This document shows, piece by piece, positions 10,035 through 18,902 of a stretch of DNA of 64,000 bases. Under the pieces are notes generated by a model. That model worked only from the letters and a program-made list of their open reading frames with translations. It made no database searches and had not been told where the DNA came from. The stretch's first letter is position 1, and the number at the start of each line of letters is the position of its first letter. Source of the stretch: Nocardia anaemiae NBRC 100462 (GTDB taxonomy: Bacteria > Actinomycetota > Actinomycetes > Mycobacteriales > Mycobacteriaceae); contig NZ_BDAZ01000060.1 in the NCBI RefSeq assembly GCF_001612725.1, forward strand, positions 1 through 64,000. Direction: 5' to 3'. Made by a program: the position numbers and the translations under genes.

Positions 10035-10553
10035 TCAGAGGTGGTTCACTATGAAACCGCAGGCGGTGAGCGCCAGCTCCAAAGGCTCGTCGTGCGGGTC
10101 CATCGAGACTTCGGCGGTCCGCACGTCCGGATAGTGCACGTGTAATCGGTACAGGGTGCCGCGCAGGAGGTGGGCGAGTTCTGCGGGCTGCTTGGTGGCG
10201 TGCACGATGTACAGCCTGGCTGTGCCGTCGGCGATGCCGACCGAGCATTCGGCCAAGAGTGCGCCATCGGGGTCGATGAAGCCCAAAGTGAAGGTGGTGT
10301 GCAGGAATTCGTCGCGCGCGGCGAGTAGCGCGGTGACGGCATCCATATCCCAGCCGCCGCTGTCGGTGCGACGGATGCGGCCCGCGGCGGTGTAGAGCTC
10401 GGCGTAGCGGACGAGGGTTACCGGTGATGGCGGCGCGGGCAGCTTCTCGATGTGGGCGGACGGAAGATCCGGCCACGGGCCGATCTCGGTATGCCAGGTG
10501 CGTTTGCGGTCCGGGTGGCGCAGATCCGGTGTGCGGGAGGTGTTTTGGTCCAC
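10035..10553 (-). CDS. Hypothetical protein, possibly GNAT-like
   Basis: About 172 aa; I do not recognise it with confidence. The C-terminal half reads like a diverged N-acetyltransferase fold: a strand-rich segment ending in ADGTARLYIVHA, then a helix and VSMDPHDEPLELALTACGF, which recalls the end of GNAT motif A/B. The GTG at 10553 lies 2 nt after the stop of the META lipoprotein gene, so the two are probably one transcript. Longer in-frame starts would run inside that gene. No signal peptide, so it is cytoplasmic. Confidence 0.55.
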   Translation of the reverse strand: MDQNTSRTPDLRHPDRKRTWHTEIGPWPDLPSAHIEKLPAPPSPVTLVRYAELYTAAGRIRRTDSGGWDMDAVTALLAARDEFLHTTFTLGFIDPDGALLAECSVGIADGTARLYIVHATKQPAELAHLLRGTLYRLHVHYPDVRTAEVSMDPHDEPLELALTACGFIVNHL

Positions 10554-10555
10554 GG

Positions 10556-11350
10556 CTATACCGCGTGCATGGTCAGGCCGAAGCCGTTGGCATTGCGCAG
10601 GATCAGAGTGTCCGCGTCGATGGTGGCCGTCGTCTTGCCGTCGAGGGCCTTCAGCACCGCCTGCTCGATCTCCATGATCTCCGGTGCGCACGCCATCTTC
10701 GTGGTGCCGATCTGGAATGTGACATCCGGACCATTGGCGGCCGGTGCCGGGGTGGCGTGACCGGTCATGCGGTTGCATCCGGCGCTGCCGGAGACCCCGC
10801 CGTCGGCCGCGATGTTGAGCGAGGGCTTCACATCATCGAGTGTCTGCGAACGGATCTGCGCATCGGGCGTCATCAGGGCGGAGACGATCCACGTCGTGCC
10901 GGTGAGCGGCTGATCGGGCTGGGCGACCTTCTTGTCCAGCAACGTGACCGTTACTTCCTTCCCGGTCAGCGTCAGTGTCGAATCGTCGACCCGCCATTTG
11001 GGCAGCGAGGTCAATACCTTGTCCTGCCAACTATCGGCCTGGCCACGTTCCTCCGGACATGCCAGCAGTGTGCTCGCGAGTGTGCCGACATGCAGGATCC
11101 CATCGGTGAGATCCACCGTGCCATTGGCCGTATTACAGCCGGAGTTCGCCGAGATCCTGCCATCGGCAAAGGTGAGCGTCATCGGTCCGCCGCCCGGAAT
11201 CTGCAGCCCCTCGACCCCGGTCGAGATGAAAGTACGCCCCATCGGCGAGCCCGCCGGTTTCTCCGCTTTCTTATCGTCATCCGAACACCCGGCCACCAGA
11301 CCGGCCGTAATCGCGAGCAGGACTCCGACGCGCACCGATGTAGCCGACAT
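10556..11350 (-). CDS. Lipoprotein with two META (HslJ-like) domains
   Basis: About 264 aa. N-terminal signal peptide with lipobox LVAGC (Cys near residue 22). Two successive META domains follow, each with the Gly-Cys-Asn signature: ISANSGCNTANG near residue 70 and VSGSAGCNRMTGH near residue 190. META domains occur in heat-inducible HslJ and many actinobacterial lipoproteins; the ligand is unknown. Start codon ATG. It is the first gene of a two-gene reverse-strand unit with 10035-10553. Confidence 0.8.
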   Translation of the reverse strand: MSATSVRVGVLLAITAGLVAGCSDDDKKAEKPAGSPMGRTFISTGVEGLQIPGGGPMTLTFADGRISANSGCNTANGTVDLTDGILHVGTLASTLLACPEERGQADSWQDKVLTSLPKWRVDDSTLTLTGKEVTVTLLDKKVAQPDQPLTGTTWIVSALMTPDAQIRSQTLDDVKPSLNIAADGGVSGSAGCNRMTGHATPAPAANGPDVTFQIGTTKMACAPEIMEIEQAVLKALDGKTTATIDADTLILRNANGFGLTMHAV

Positions 11351-11526
11351 GTAGCCGATGGTACGGGCGTCGACGCTGGAAAACCGTAGAACTCGGCTGG
11401 CCGTCGCGGCGGGTGCGTCCGTCTAAACAGGTAGTGGGTTACTCATGTCGGTGTGTCGGGGCGGGCACAGACTTGGTTCCGTAGCACGGATCGATGCTCG
11501 GCGATCCGCGTTTCGGAGAGGTAGTC

Positions 11527-12390
11527 ATGAGAAGTGAGGCGCGAGCGTTTCTTGTCGCGGTGGCCGCGGCGGGGATGGTCGGCATGGCGTCGGTACCGAT
11601 GGCGATGTCGGCGCCTACTACAACCACACCGTCGCCGACCGCGCCTTCGACAACCACAGCGAACGCGGGGCAATGCACTACGGCTGGTGCGGTGGGGGAG
11701 TCTTGTCCGCGTCCCGAGCCTACTTTCAACGGCGTGCCAACCCGTGCGGAACGCGGCACACAATTCACCGTGAGCGGCGATCACTGGCACTGCAACCAGA
11801 TCCGGATTACCCCGAGCTGGTCCGGTTCGCCGCAGAACGCGACGGTCACCCAGGGTTCGTTCGAAACTTCCATCGACGTGTCCAATCAGGCCGCAACCGG
11901 CCAGCAGACGATCAGCGCCGCCTGCGGCGAGGAATCCGCTGTCCGGCAGATCACGATCGCCCCTCGTTCCGACGCGACCACCACGACCACGACCACGACC
12001 ACGAAGCCGATCACGACGACCACGAAGCCGATTACCACGACAACCACCGGACAATCAGCCGTCGCGGAAACAACTGTCACGCCGACCGCCGGGTCGGCCG
12101 TGGACCATCCGCAGCGGGACAACCATTTCGGTGAGGTGTTGGGCATCGGCGTGTTCCTCCTCGCCCTCGGTGTGGCGACGGTCGTCCTGCGCCGACGGCG
12201 TAAGCAGGCCGTCGATCGGTCGCGCGCGGGCCGCGGTGAGCCGCACCCGCCGCTGGTACGCGTGCAGGTGGCCGGGGCATCGAGGCCGTCGATTCATATT
12301 CGGGAGTTCATGCGTCCCACTGTTCCGGCCGTCCGGGTTCGGCTGCGTGTCGGTGAGTCGCAGTTGCAGGTAAGGGAGGTTTCGCGATGA
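11527..12390 (+). CDS. Secreted membrane-anchored protein with Thr-rich linker
   Basis: About 287 aa, start ATG 11527 with GGAGAGG upstream. The parts in order are: a signal peptide (ARAFLVAVAAAGMVG), a Thr/Pro-rich stretch, an Ig-like or IPT-like beta domain with two Cys (roughly residues 65-145), a repetitive TKPITTTT linker, a single transmembrane helix (VLGIGVFLLALGVATVVL), an Arg-rich stop-transfer segment, and a 60-residue cytoplasmic tail. The topology is cell-surface domain, stalk, membrane, cytosol. Its last 4 nt overlap the start of 12387-13040, so the two products probably work together. I do not know the function. Confidence 0.7.
   Translation: MRSEARAFLVAVAAAGMVGMASVPMAMSAPTTTTPSPTAPSTTTANAGQCTTAGAVGESCPRPEPTFNGVPTRAERGTQFTVSGDHWHCNQIRITPSWSGSPQNATVTQGSFETSIDVSNQAATGQQTISAACGEESAVRQITIAPRSDATTTTTTTTTKPITTTTKPITTTTTGQSAVAETTVTPTAGSAVDHPQRDNHFGEVLGIGVFLLALGVATVVLRRRRKQAVDRSRAGRGEPHPPLVRVQVAGASRPSIHIREFMRPTVPAVRVRLRVGESQLQVREVSR
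11977..12048 (+). repeat. Short tandem repeat encoding the Thr/Lys-Pro-Ile-Thr stalk
   Basis: ACGACC-type hexamers run into two 21-nt units beginning at 12001 and 12022 (ACGAAGCCGATCACG and a variant). In frame they encode TTTTT and KPITTTT. Copy number could vary by slippage, changing stalk length. Confidence 0.7.
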
Positions 12391-13040
12391 CGGGACCGAT
12401 ATCGATAACGGCTCGCGCGGTGTTGTTCGGGCGGGCAGCGCGTGAGGTCGTCGAGGGGGAATTGGCCGAGCGCCTGCACGAGCGCGGGGTCGAGCAACTG
12501 GCGTTACGCAGAACGCCGATCGCTACCGAGGTGCTGCGGTCCGCGGCGCTGCGTGAGGTGGCCAGGGCGGTGGACGGGTTGCTCGAGGTCGACCTCGGCG
12601 GTGTCGCGGTCGCGGGTTGGCGTCGCTACCAGCGGCTGCACAGTGCGGCGATGCGTACTCGGACGGGCGGAGTCGAGCGGGTCGAGTTGTTCGAACACGA
12701 GGTCACCCGGAGCTACTGTCCGCGCCTCGAGGTAACCGTCGACGGCAGCCAGGTGGGCGAATTCGAGCTCGAACTCTGTGTCGCGGTGCTGGTTCGGCCG
12801 CTCATGGCGACCGTACGCGATGGCATGCTCGCGGCTTTGGGTCCTGGTGACTGCACTGTGACGGTCTCGATCGGCGCACCGGAAGTCGGGCCCATCATCA
12901 AGCGCGAACATCCGATCCCGTTGGCAGCCATGGTCGATCTGCGGCGGCCGATCCCGCTGGTCGACTACCAGCCGCCCCGGCCTGCCACCCCGCCGACCCG
13001 AGCCGCGCCCGGACCTCGGCCATCAGCTCCGTACAACTGA
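12387..13040 (+). CDS. Hypothetical protein, partner of the Thr-rich membrane protein
   Basis: 217 aa with no recognised family. There is no signal peptide. Residues 1-170 mix helices and strands (GVEQLALRRTPIATEVLRSAALREVARAVDG), and the last 35 residues are Pro/Ala-rich and probably disordered. The ATG overlaps the upstream stop by 4 nt, showing tight co-translation with the membrane protein. The product is presumably cytoplasmic and may contact the Arg-rich cytosolic tail of its neighbour; that is inference only. Confidence 0.6.
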   Translation: MTGPISITARAVLFGRAAREVVEGELAERLHERGVEQLALRRTPIATEVLRSAALREVARAVDGLLEVDLGGVAVAGWRRYQRLHSAAMRTRTGGVERVELFEHEVTRSYCPRLEVTVDGSQVGEFELELCVAVLVRPLMATVRDGMLAALGPGDCTVTVSIGAPEVGPIIKREHPIPLAAMVDLRRPIPLVDYQPPRPATPPTRAAPGPRPSAPYN

Positions 13041-13076
13041 CGGATATAGCGAACGGCACGTATTTCGACCCGTAGC

Positions 13077-13082
13077 TATGCT
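13077..13082 (+). promoter_or_regulatory. -10 hexamer TATGCT of leaderless MFS gene
   Basis: TATGCT ends 7 nt before GTG 13090. The ATG at 13078 lies inside this hexamer, so it is unlikely to be the start codon. Confidence 0.5.
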
Positions 13083-13089
13083 CGGGCCC

Positions 13090-14688
13090 GTGACCACTGC
13101 CGATGCGACGACACCTCTATCCACCTGGGCGCCGTTACGGTCGCGAATCTATCGGGCGCTCTGGATCGCGCAGTTGGTCTCGAATCTGGGTACCTGGATG
13201 CAAACCGTTGGGGCGCAGTGGATTCTGGTCGATGCGCCCAATGCCGCGACATTGGTGGCGTTCGTGCAGACGGCGACGACATTGCCGGTGATGCTGCTGT
13301 CGATTCCGTCGGGGGTATTGGCGGATCTGTTGGATCGGCGCAGGTTGCTGGTGGGGGCGCAGTCGGCGATGGCGGTGTTGGCGGCGGTGCTCGCGGTGTC
13401 GACGGCGACCGGGCACACCACTCCGGGCGTGCTGTTGACGTTGCTGTTCCTACTCGGGTGCGGGCAGGCGCTGACCGGGCCGTCTTGGCAGGCCATTCAG
13501 CCGGAACTCGTTGCGCGCGAAGAGATTCCGTCCGCCGCCGCGCTGGGCAGTATGAATATCAATATCGGGCGCGCGGTCGGTCCCGCCATCGCGGGTGTGC
13601 TGGTTTCGGTGTCCGGGCCGACGCTGGTGTTCGCGCTGAATGCGGTCTCGTTCGTCGGCATCGTCACGGTGCTGCTCAGCTGGCGCAGACCGGCGAAGGA
13701 ACGGAAGCTGCCCAGTGAACGTCCGCTGGCCGCGCTACAGGCGGGCACCCGATTCATCCGCGCGGCGCCCGCGATCCGCCGGGTGCTGTTGCGCTCGATT
13801 CTGTTCATCGCCCCGGCGAGCGCGGTGTGGGCACTGCTGCCGGTAATCGCCCGTGACGAGCTCGGCTTGTCCTCGTCCGGCTATGGATTGCTGCTCGGCG
13901 CGCTCGGGCTCGGTGCGGTGACGGGTGCGGTCGGCCTGGGGCGAGTCCGCGCCCTGCTGACGCCCACGCAGCGATTGACGGCGGCCGCGATCCTGTTCGG
14001 TATCGCCTCGGCGGGTGTGGCGGTGCTGCACAGCGTGCCGGTGGTGCTGGTACTGCTGGTGGGAGCCGGATTCGCCTGGCTGCTCGCGATGTCGACGATG
14101 AACGCGACCATGCAATTGCTGTTGCCCGCATGGGTGCGGGCGCGCGGGTTGTCGGTGTACATGCTGGTGTTCATGGGCGGCCAGGCACTCGGTTCGCTGG
14201 TGTGGGGTCTGGTCGCCGGCGCGGTGGGGCCGGTGGCCGCATTGCTCGCGGCCGCGGTGCTGTTGGCGGGTTCCGCGCTGAGTTCGGTCTGGCTGCCGAT
14301 CCGCCACAATGCGGAGGAATTGGATCTGAGCCCGAGCGCCTTCTGGCCGGAACCGCAGCTGGTCGTCGAACCGGATCCCGAGGACGGACCGGTGCTGGTG
14401 CTGCGCACCTACGATGTCCCGCCGGAGAAGGTCGACGAATTCCTGGCCGCGATGGTGTTCGTCGGACGGTCCATGCAGCGCACCGGCGCGATGGAATGGC
14501 GGCTGTATCGCGATGTCGGCGTGGTCGACCGCTATGTCGAGGCATTCGTGGTGCGCTCCTGGTCGGAGCATATGCACCAGCACCAGGTGCGGCTCACCGC
14601 CCAGGATCAATTGCGCGAACGCGCCGTCGCGGAGTTCATGATCGGCCAGGACACCACCACACACCTGGTCGCGGTAGACACACCGTAG
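13090..14688 (+). CDS. MFS exporter (EntS-like MFS_3) with C-terminal ABM-like domain
   Basis: About 532 aa. Residues 1-410 are a 12-helix major facilitator of the MFS_3 / enterobactin-exporter type, with the loop motif GVLADLLDRRRLL after helix 2 and a conserved SWQAIQPELV segment. A soluble extension of roughly 100 residues follows (VLVLRTYDVPPEKVDEFLAAM to the end) and resembles an antibiotic-biosynthesis-monooxygenase-like ferredoxin fold. This fusion is found in a subset of actinobacterial MFS proteins; its role is unknown. GTG 13090 is favoured by the -10 box. The substrate cannot be predicted. Confidence 0.8.
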   Translation: MTTADATTPLSTWAPLRSRIYRALWIAQLVSNLGTWMQTVGAQWILVDAPNAATLVAFVQTATTLPVMLLSIPSGVLADLLDRRRLLVGAQSAMAVLAAVLAVSTATGHTTPGVLLTLLFLLGCGQALTGPSWQAIQPELVAREEIPSAAALGSMNINIGRAVGPAIAGVLVSVSGPTLVFALNAVSFVGIVTVLLSWRRPAKERKLPSERPLAALQAGTRFIRAAPAIRRVLLRSILFIAPASAVWALLPVIARDELGLSSSGYGLLLGALGLGAVTGAVGLGRVRALLTPTQRLTAAAILFGIASAGVAVLHSVPVVLVLLVGAGFAWLLAMSTMNATMQLLLPAWVRARGLSVYMLVFMGGQALGSLVWGLVAGAVGPVAALLAAAVLLAGSALSSVWLPIRHNAEELDLSPSAFWPEPQLVVEPDPEDGPVLVLRTYDVPPEKVDEFLAAMVFVGRSMQRTGAMEWRLYRDVGVVDRYVEAFVVRSWSEHMHQHQVRLTAQDQLRERAVAEFMIGQDTTTHLVAVDTP

Positions 14689-14733
14689 GTCGCGTCGAGC
14701 CGGGGTGATTATGCGGGTACCGGCGCACACCCA

Positions 14734-14739
14734 TAGACT
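14734..14739 (+). promoter_or_regulatory. -10 hexamer TAGACT of leaderless secG
   Basis: TAGACT ends 7 nt before ATG 14747, the same spacing as at uvrC and the MFS gene. It supports the short SecG start. Confidence 0.5.
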
Positions 14740-14746
14740 GTCCGGC

Positions 14747-14980
14747 ATGCGGATGTTCCTGGATATCCTCCTGATCATCACCAGCGTGCTGCTGGTGCTG
14801 CTGGTGCTGCTGCACCGCGCCAAGGGTGGAGGTCTGTCCAGCTTGTTTGGTGGCGGCGTGCAGTCCAGCCTGTCGGGATCGACTGTCGTCGAGAAGAACC
14901 TCGACCGCATCACCATCTTCACCGGCCTGATCTGGCTCATCGCCATCCTCGGCATCGGCCTGGAGATCAAGTTCGCTTGA
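14747..14980 (+). CDS. secG: Preprotein translocase subunit SecG
   Basis: Small membrane subunit of the SecYEG channel, 77 aa. Two transmembrane helices (ILLIITSVLLVLLVLL and ITIFTGLIWLIAILGI) flank the conserved cytoplasmic loop HRAKGGGLSSLFGGGVQSS. ATG 14747 gives the normal family length; longer starts would cover the promoter. Its 3' end overlaps the convergent MFS gene by 14 nt. In mycobacteria secG also follows tpiA, with ppc in between. Confidence 0.95.
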   Translation: MRMFLDILLIITSVLLVLLVLLHRAKGGGLSSLFGGGVQSSLSGSTVVEKNLDRITIFTGLIWLIAILGIGLEIKFA

Positions 14981-16100
14981 TTTGCCTGGCGACGATGACG
15001 GCCGCCGCTGTCGCCGCCGCCAGCACCAGAGTCGCGATTACGAAGGCCATCGCATAACCGTCGCCGATTACCGGTGCGACGACCAGCGGACCTAGCATCT
15101 GCCCCGCGCCGTAGCCCGCCGTGAGTGTGGCCGCGGCCCGATGGTCGGTCAATTCGATGCCGAGCTGGATCGCGAGCATGCAGATGCCCATGAACGTCCC
15201 GCCGAACAGTGCCGCCGCGATGATCGCCGACCACATGGTCGTCGACCAGGCGAGCAGGGCCGACGACGCGCACTGCGCGAGTAGCGCGAGGACCAGTGCG
15301 GTCGTCGGCGTCCAGCGATGTGCGGCAATGCTCCAGAGCACCGCCGGTGCGGCGGCCGCGCCGACGATCACCCACATGGCCGAGCCGATCGTCGCATTGT
15401 GCGCGCCGACGGCGGCGACCAAGAAGGTGCCGATCACGATATAGCCGACCCCTTCGAGCGTGTAGGCGATGAGCAGTGCGCGCCACGCTGTGCTCGTACG
15501 TTTCGCACGGACCACCTCGGTGCTGTGCCCGCCGTGAATATCCAGTCGGAAGGCAGGCAGCAAGAGCACGGCGGTCAGCCCGGCGGCACCGAGCCATAGC
15601 CCCTGCCAGGACAGCACCGGCCGCGCTGCCAGGGCGAGCAATCCCGTGAGCGCGATACCGAATCCGACCCCGCCGAAGGCGATGCCCGCCGCGTGCGCGC
15701 GGCCACCCAGGCGAGCGATCGCCCCCGCGCAGCTGACGAAGATCACCGCGCTCGCCACGCCCGCGATCAGTCGCAGCAGCGCGGGAAGCACCGTAGGGCC
15801 GGGCAGTGCGACCGATGCCTCGCTGGCCACCAGGACCGCGGCCGAGATGCGAAAAGTATTGCGGCTGTTCAGGTCCGGGCGACGCGCGAGCAGCACCGCG
15901 CCCGCGAGATAGCCCCCATAGTTGGCGGCGGCGATGAGCGCGCCATCGTGGGCATCGATGCGGTGCGCGTCCACCATGGCGGGCAGCAGGGGTGTGTAGG
16001 CGAAGCGCCCGACACCGACGGCGGCGGCAAGGCCCGCACCTGCGGCGAGTGCTGGTGCGAGGGTGCGGCGCGGGGTGTCGAGGAGTGCTGATGCGGTCAC
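14967..16100 (-). CDS. YbfB/YjiJ family MFS transporter
   Basis: 377 aa, about 12 predicted transmembrane helices. The N-terminus (GVGRFAYTPLLPAMV, then ALIAAANYGGYLAGA) is the YbfB/YjiJ signature. The start is GTG 16100. The gene is divergent from the LysR gene at 16171, with a 70-bp gap holding both promoters, so that regulator probably controls it. Substrate unknown. Confidence 0.85.
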   Translation of the reverse strand: MTASALLDTPRRTLAPALAAGAGLAAAVGVGRFAYTPLLPAMVDAHRIDAHDGALIAAANYGGYLAGAVLLARRPDLNSRNTFRISAAVLVASEASVALPGPTVLPALLRLIAGVASAVIFVSCAGAIARLGGRAHAAGIAFGGVGFGIALTGLLALAARPVLSWQGLWLGAAGLTAVLLLPAFRLDIHGGHSTEVVRAKRTSTAWRALLIAYTLEGVGYIVIGTFLVAAVGAHNATIGSAMWVIVGAAAAPAVLWSIAAHRWTPTTALVLALLAQCASSALLAWSTTMWSAIIAAALFGGTFMGICMLAIQLGIELTDHRAAATLTAGYGAGQMLGPLVVAPVIGDGYAMAFVIATLVLAAATAAAVIVARQIKRT

Positions 16101-16158
16101 AGGATCCGACGGTATGGTCCGCCGACCAGCCTGTGAAATGCTTTCTATGCACGATGTA

Positions 16159-16164
16159 TACGCT
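16159..16164 (+). promoter_or_regulatory. -10 hexamer TACGCT of the LysR gene
   Basis: TACGCT ends 6 nt before ATG 16171. A leaderless transcript is likely. Confidence 0.4.
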
Positions 16165-16170
16165 CAACGC

Positions 16171-17004
16171 ATGGATATCGAGCTGCGGCACCTGCGGGCG
16201 TACCTCGCGCTCTGCGAGGAAGCGAACTACACCCGCGCCGCCGCCCGGCTGCACCTCAGCCAGCCCGCGCTGACCCGAACCATCCAGCAATTGGAACGGC
16301 TGGTCGAATGTCGGTTGATCGAGCGCACGTCCCGGCGTTTCGAGCTGACCGACGAGGGAGCCGCGCTGCTCGAGCACAGCAGGCGCATCATCGGCGATCT
16401 CGAGACCGTCCAGGCGGATCTGCGCAGGCGCGCCACGATCGAGGTCGGATTCTCCTGGCTGCTGCCCGATGCCTGGTTCGCCGCGATCCGCACCCGCTAC
16501 GAGGCGCTGGGCGGCCGGATTTCGCTGCGCCGCGTAGAGGACCCGATGGCCGCACTCGATGACCGCTCGATCGATATCGCCATCCACCGCAACGATATCT
16601 GGTTGCCGCACCATCTCGAATCCCGCGAAATCGATTCGGAGCAGCGGGTACTGGCGGTTTCGGTGCATTCACCGCTGGCGACCGCGACCGGGGTGCGCTG
16701 GGCCGATCTCGCCCGGTATCCACTGGTGGCCAATACCGTTTCCGGCACCACCAATGCCGAATCGTGGGAGGCGCCCGATCCGAACCGCACCGTCATCACA
16801 TGCACGAATTTCGACGAATGGATCGAACTCGTCGCGGCCGAACGCGGTATCGGGATTGTGCCGGTGCTGGCGCGCACTCGTGCACCGCATCCGGGCGTGG
16901 TCTATGTCGACATAGTCGATGCGCCGCGCTCGCATATCTATCTGACCTGGCGGGTCAAGCCGACGCCGTTGCGATCGGTACAGCGCTTTCTGAGTCTCGT
17001 CTGA
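16171..17004 (+). CDS. LysR-family regulator, divergent from the YbfB/YjiJ MFS gene
   Basis: 277 aa. The start MDIELRHLRAYLALCEEANY is the usual LysR N-terminus; in-frame upstream codons would run through the divergent promoter. The HTH spans residues 1-60 (ARLHLSQPALTRTIQQLE) and the effector-binding domain residues 90-277. LysR regulators commonly control the divergent gene, here the MFS carrier, in response to a small ligand. The ligand is unknown. Confidence 0.88.
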   Translation: MDIELRHLRAYLALCEEANYTRAAARLHLSQPALTRTIQQLERLVECRLIERTSRRFELTDEGAALLEHSRRIIGDLETVQADLRRRATIEVGFSWLLPDAWFAAIRTRYEALGGRISLRRVEDPMAALDDRSIDIAIHRNDIWLPHHLESREIDSEQRVLAVSVHSPLATATGVRWADLARYPLVANTVSGTTNAESWEAPDPNRTVITCTNFDEWIELVAAERGIGIVPVLARTRAPHPGVVYVDIVDAPRSHIYLTWRVKPTPLRSVQRFLSLV

Positions 17005-17007
17005 ATC

Positions 17008-17856
17008 TCAGTCGTTGCGCGGGATCCGGCCGTCGACGTCGGAGAATCCGTATTCCTCGGCGAGATCGGCTACGCGCCAAGCGGATCCGGAGCGTTGGCA
17101 GCGGTCCGGATCGGCGGCCAGTGCGACGACGGCACGGCCCGGAAATCGGGGCGATTCGGCGTTGTCGAGATCGTAGGTGCCCTCGCCCGGCAGGGTGACG
17201 ACGCGGCGGCCGTCCTTATCGCGTGGCACCATTTGCAGCATCTCGGTATCGACGATTCCGGGCCAGAGCGAGACCACCGTGACGCCCGCCTCGGCGAGGT
17301 CGTCGGCCATATCCGAGGTGAGCCGGTCCAGCGCGGCCTTGGCCACGCCGTATACCGAGTTGTGCATATAGCGCTCGGCGCCTGGCGAAGAGATATTGGC
17401 GATGAGGCCCGCCGACTCGATCAGCAGCGGTGCCGCGAAAACGCTTGCGACATAATGTGATCGGACGCCGACATCGAAGGTCTCATCCCACGCCTGCGGC
17501 GGCACCTCCCAGAACGGTTTGCCCAGCCAACGCGCGGCGGCGGGTGCGTTGTAGACATTGTTCACCAGCACATCGAGTCGGCCGTGCTCATTGCGGATCC
17601 GCTCGAATAGTCGCTCGACCGCGTCGTCGTCACGGTGATCGCAGACAACCGGAACCCCGGCGCCACCGAGCAGGTCGATCTCGGCCGCGGTCGCGTGCAC
17701 GGTCCCCGGTAGGCGTCCCGGTACGGCCGTGCGCCCGGTGACGTACACGGTAGCGCCCGCCGCGCCCAACTCCAGCGCGATGCCCTTGCCGATGCCGCGG
17801 CTCGCGCCGGTCACCACCGCGACCCGGCCGCCTAGAACCTGAGGTATTCCGTTCAC
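17008..17856 (-). CDS. SDR family oxidoreductase
   Basis: 282 aa classical-type short-chain dehydrogenase. The NAD(P) motif TGASRGIG is near residues 16-23, NNVYNAP is in place of NNAG, and the catalytic Ser is in NISSPG with YGVAKAA giving the Tyr-x-x-x-Lys pair. The longer C-terminus with PGIVDTEM and a final RVADLAEEYGF matches the DHRS1-like group. Convergent with the LysR gene and divergent from the hydrolase at 17911. Substrate not predictable. Confidence 0.85.
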   Translation of the reverse strand: MNGIPQVLGGRVAVVTGASRGIGKGIALELGAAGATVYVTGRTAVPGRLPGTVHATAAEIDLLGGAGVPVVCDHRDDDAVERLFERIRNEHGRLDVLVNNVYNAPAAARWLGKPFWEVPPQAWDETFDVGVRSHYVASVFAAPLLIESAGLIANISSPGAERYMHNSVYGVAKAALDRLTSDMADDLAEAGVTVVSLWPGIVDTEMLQMVPRDKDGRRVVTLPGEGTYDLDNAESPRFPGRAVVALAADPDRCQRSGSAWRVADLAEEYGFSDVDGRIPRND

Positions 17857-17910
17857 GATCCCGGGACATTACCGTGAAACAAGAACACGTTCTAGCTATT
17901 GGAGGCCGTA

Positions 17911-18897
17911 GTGGAATTGATCCATCGGTTCGTGACGAGCAACGGCATTCGCATGCATGTCGCCGAACAGGGCGAGGGGCATCCGGTGATCTTCTGCCAC
18001 GGCTTTCCGCACACCTGGTTCATGTGGCATCGCCAGCTTGCGGCCGTCGCGGCGGCGGGCTACCGGGCCGTCGCGCCGGATTTGCGCGGATACGGGCGCA
18101 CCGATGTGCCTACCGATATCGAGGACTACACCAACCGCGCCGTCATCGGCGATCTGCTCGGCCTGCTCGATGACATGGAGGCCGAACAGGCGGTCTTCGT
18201 CGGCTTGGACTTCGGGGCCGCGCTTGTGTGGGAGTTGGCGTTGCGCGCGCCGGAGCGGGTGAGCGGCGTCATCGTGCTCAATAACCCGTTCGCTCCGCGT
18301 CCGCCGCGCGCGCCATCGCAATTGTGGGCCAAGGCCGCCCAGCGTCACTTCCTGCACTTGGACTATTTCCAGAAGCCCGGCGTGGCCGATGCCGAACTAG
18401 GCGGTCGCACAAGGGAATTCCTGGCTCGCGTCTACTATTCGCTCAGCGCCGACTACCACTACCTCGACACCTGGCGCTTCCCGGCCGAGGGGACCGGCTA
18501 CCTCGATGTTCTCCCCGAGGCCCCGCTACTGCCGTGGCGTTGGCTCTCCATCGCCGAATTCGACACCCTGGCAGCGGATTTCGAGCACACCGGCTTCACC
18601 GGCGGTCTCAACTGGTACCGGGTGCTGGATCGGAACTGGGAACTCACCGCCGAATTCGCCGACGCCGAGATCTCCGTTCCGGCCTATTTCCTTTACGGCG
18701 ACCGCGATCCGGATATGGAAGGCTTCAGCGGCCGCGACCCGCTCGCGACCCTGCGCGCGAACGTTCCTGACCTGCGGGCGGTCACCAAGATCGCGGACGC
18801 GGGTCACCTCGTGCAGTTGGAACGCACCGACGAGGTCAATACCTTGATCACCACCCACCTCCGCGACCTGGTCCCGGATCCGGCCCTCACCCAGTAG
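17911..18897 (+). CDS. Alpha/beta hydrolase, epoxide-hydrolase-like
   Basis: About 328 aa. HGFPHTWFMW provides the oxyanion-hole HGxP motif. The nucleophile elbow is GLDFGA, with Asp as in epoxide hydrolases and haloalkane dehalogenases. The catalytic His is in DAGHLVQLE near the C-terminus. The cap domain lies between residues 130 and 230. GTG 17911 has GGAGG 5 nt upstream, better than TTG 17899. The pair with the divergent SDR suggests a shared xenobiotic or lipid pathway, by inference. Confidence 0.85.
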   Translation: MELIHRFVTSNGIRMHVAEQGEGHPVIFCHGFPHTWFMWHRQLAAVAAAGYRAVAPDLRGYGRTDVPTDIEDYTNRAVIGDLLGLLDDMEAEQAVFVGLDFGAALVWELALRAPERVSGVIVLNNPFAPRPPRAPSQLWAKAAQRHFLHLDYFQKPGVADAELGGRTREFLARVYYSLSADYHYLDTWRFPAEGTGYLDVLPEAPLLPWRWLSIAEFDTLAADFEHTGFTGGLNWYRVLDRNWELTAEFADAEISVPAYFLYGDRDPDMEGFSGRDPLATLRANVPDLRAVTKIADAGHLVQLERTDEVNTLITTHLRDLVPDPALTQ

Positions 18898-18902
18898 CCG
18901 GG

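Noticed and set aside
11977..12048. Repeat block considered as a CRISPR array
   Set aside because: Units are 6-21 bp, contiguous and without spacers, and they are in frame inside a Thr-rich protein.
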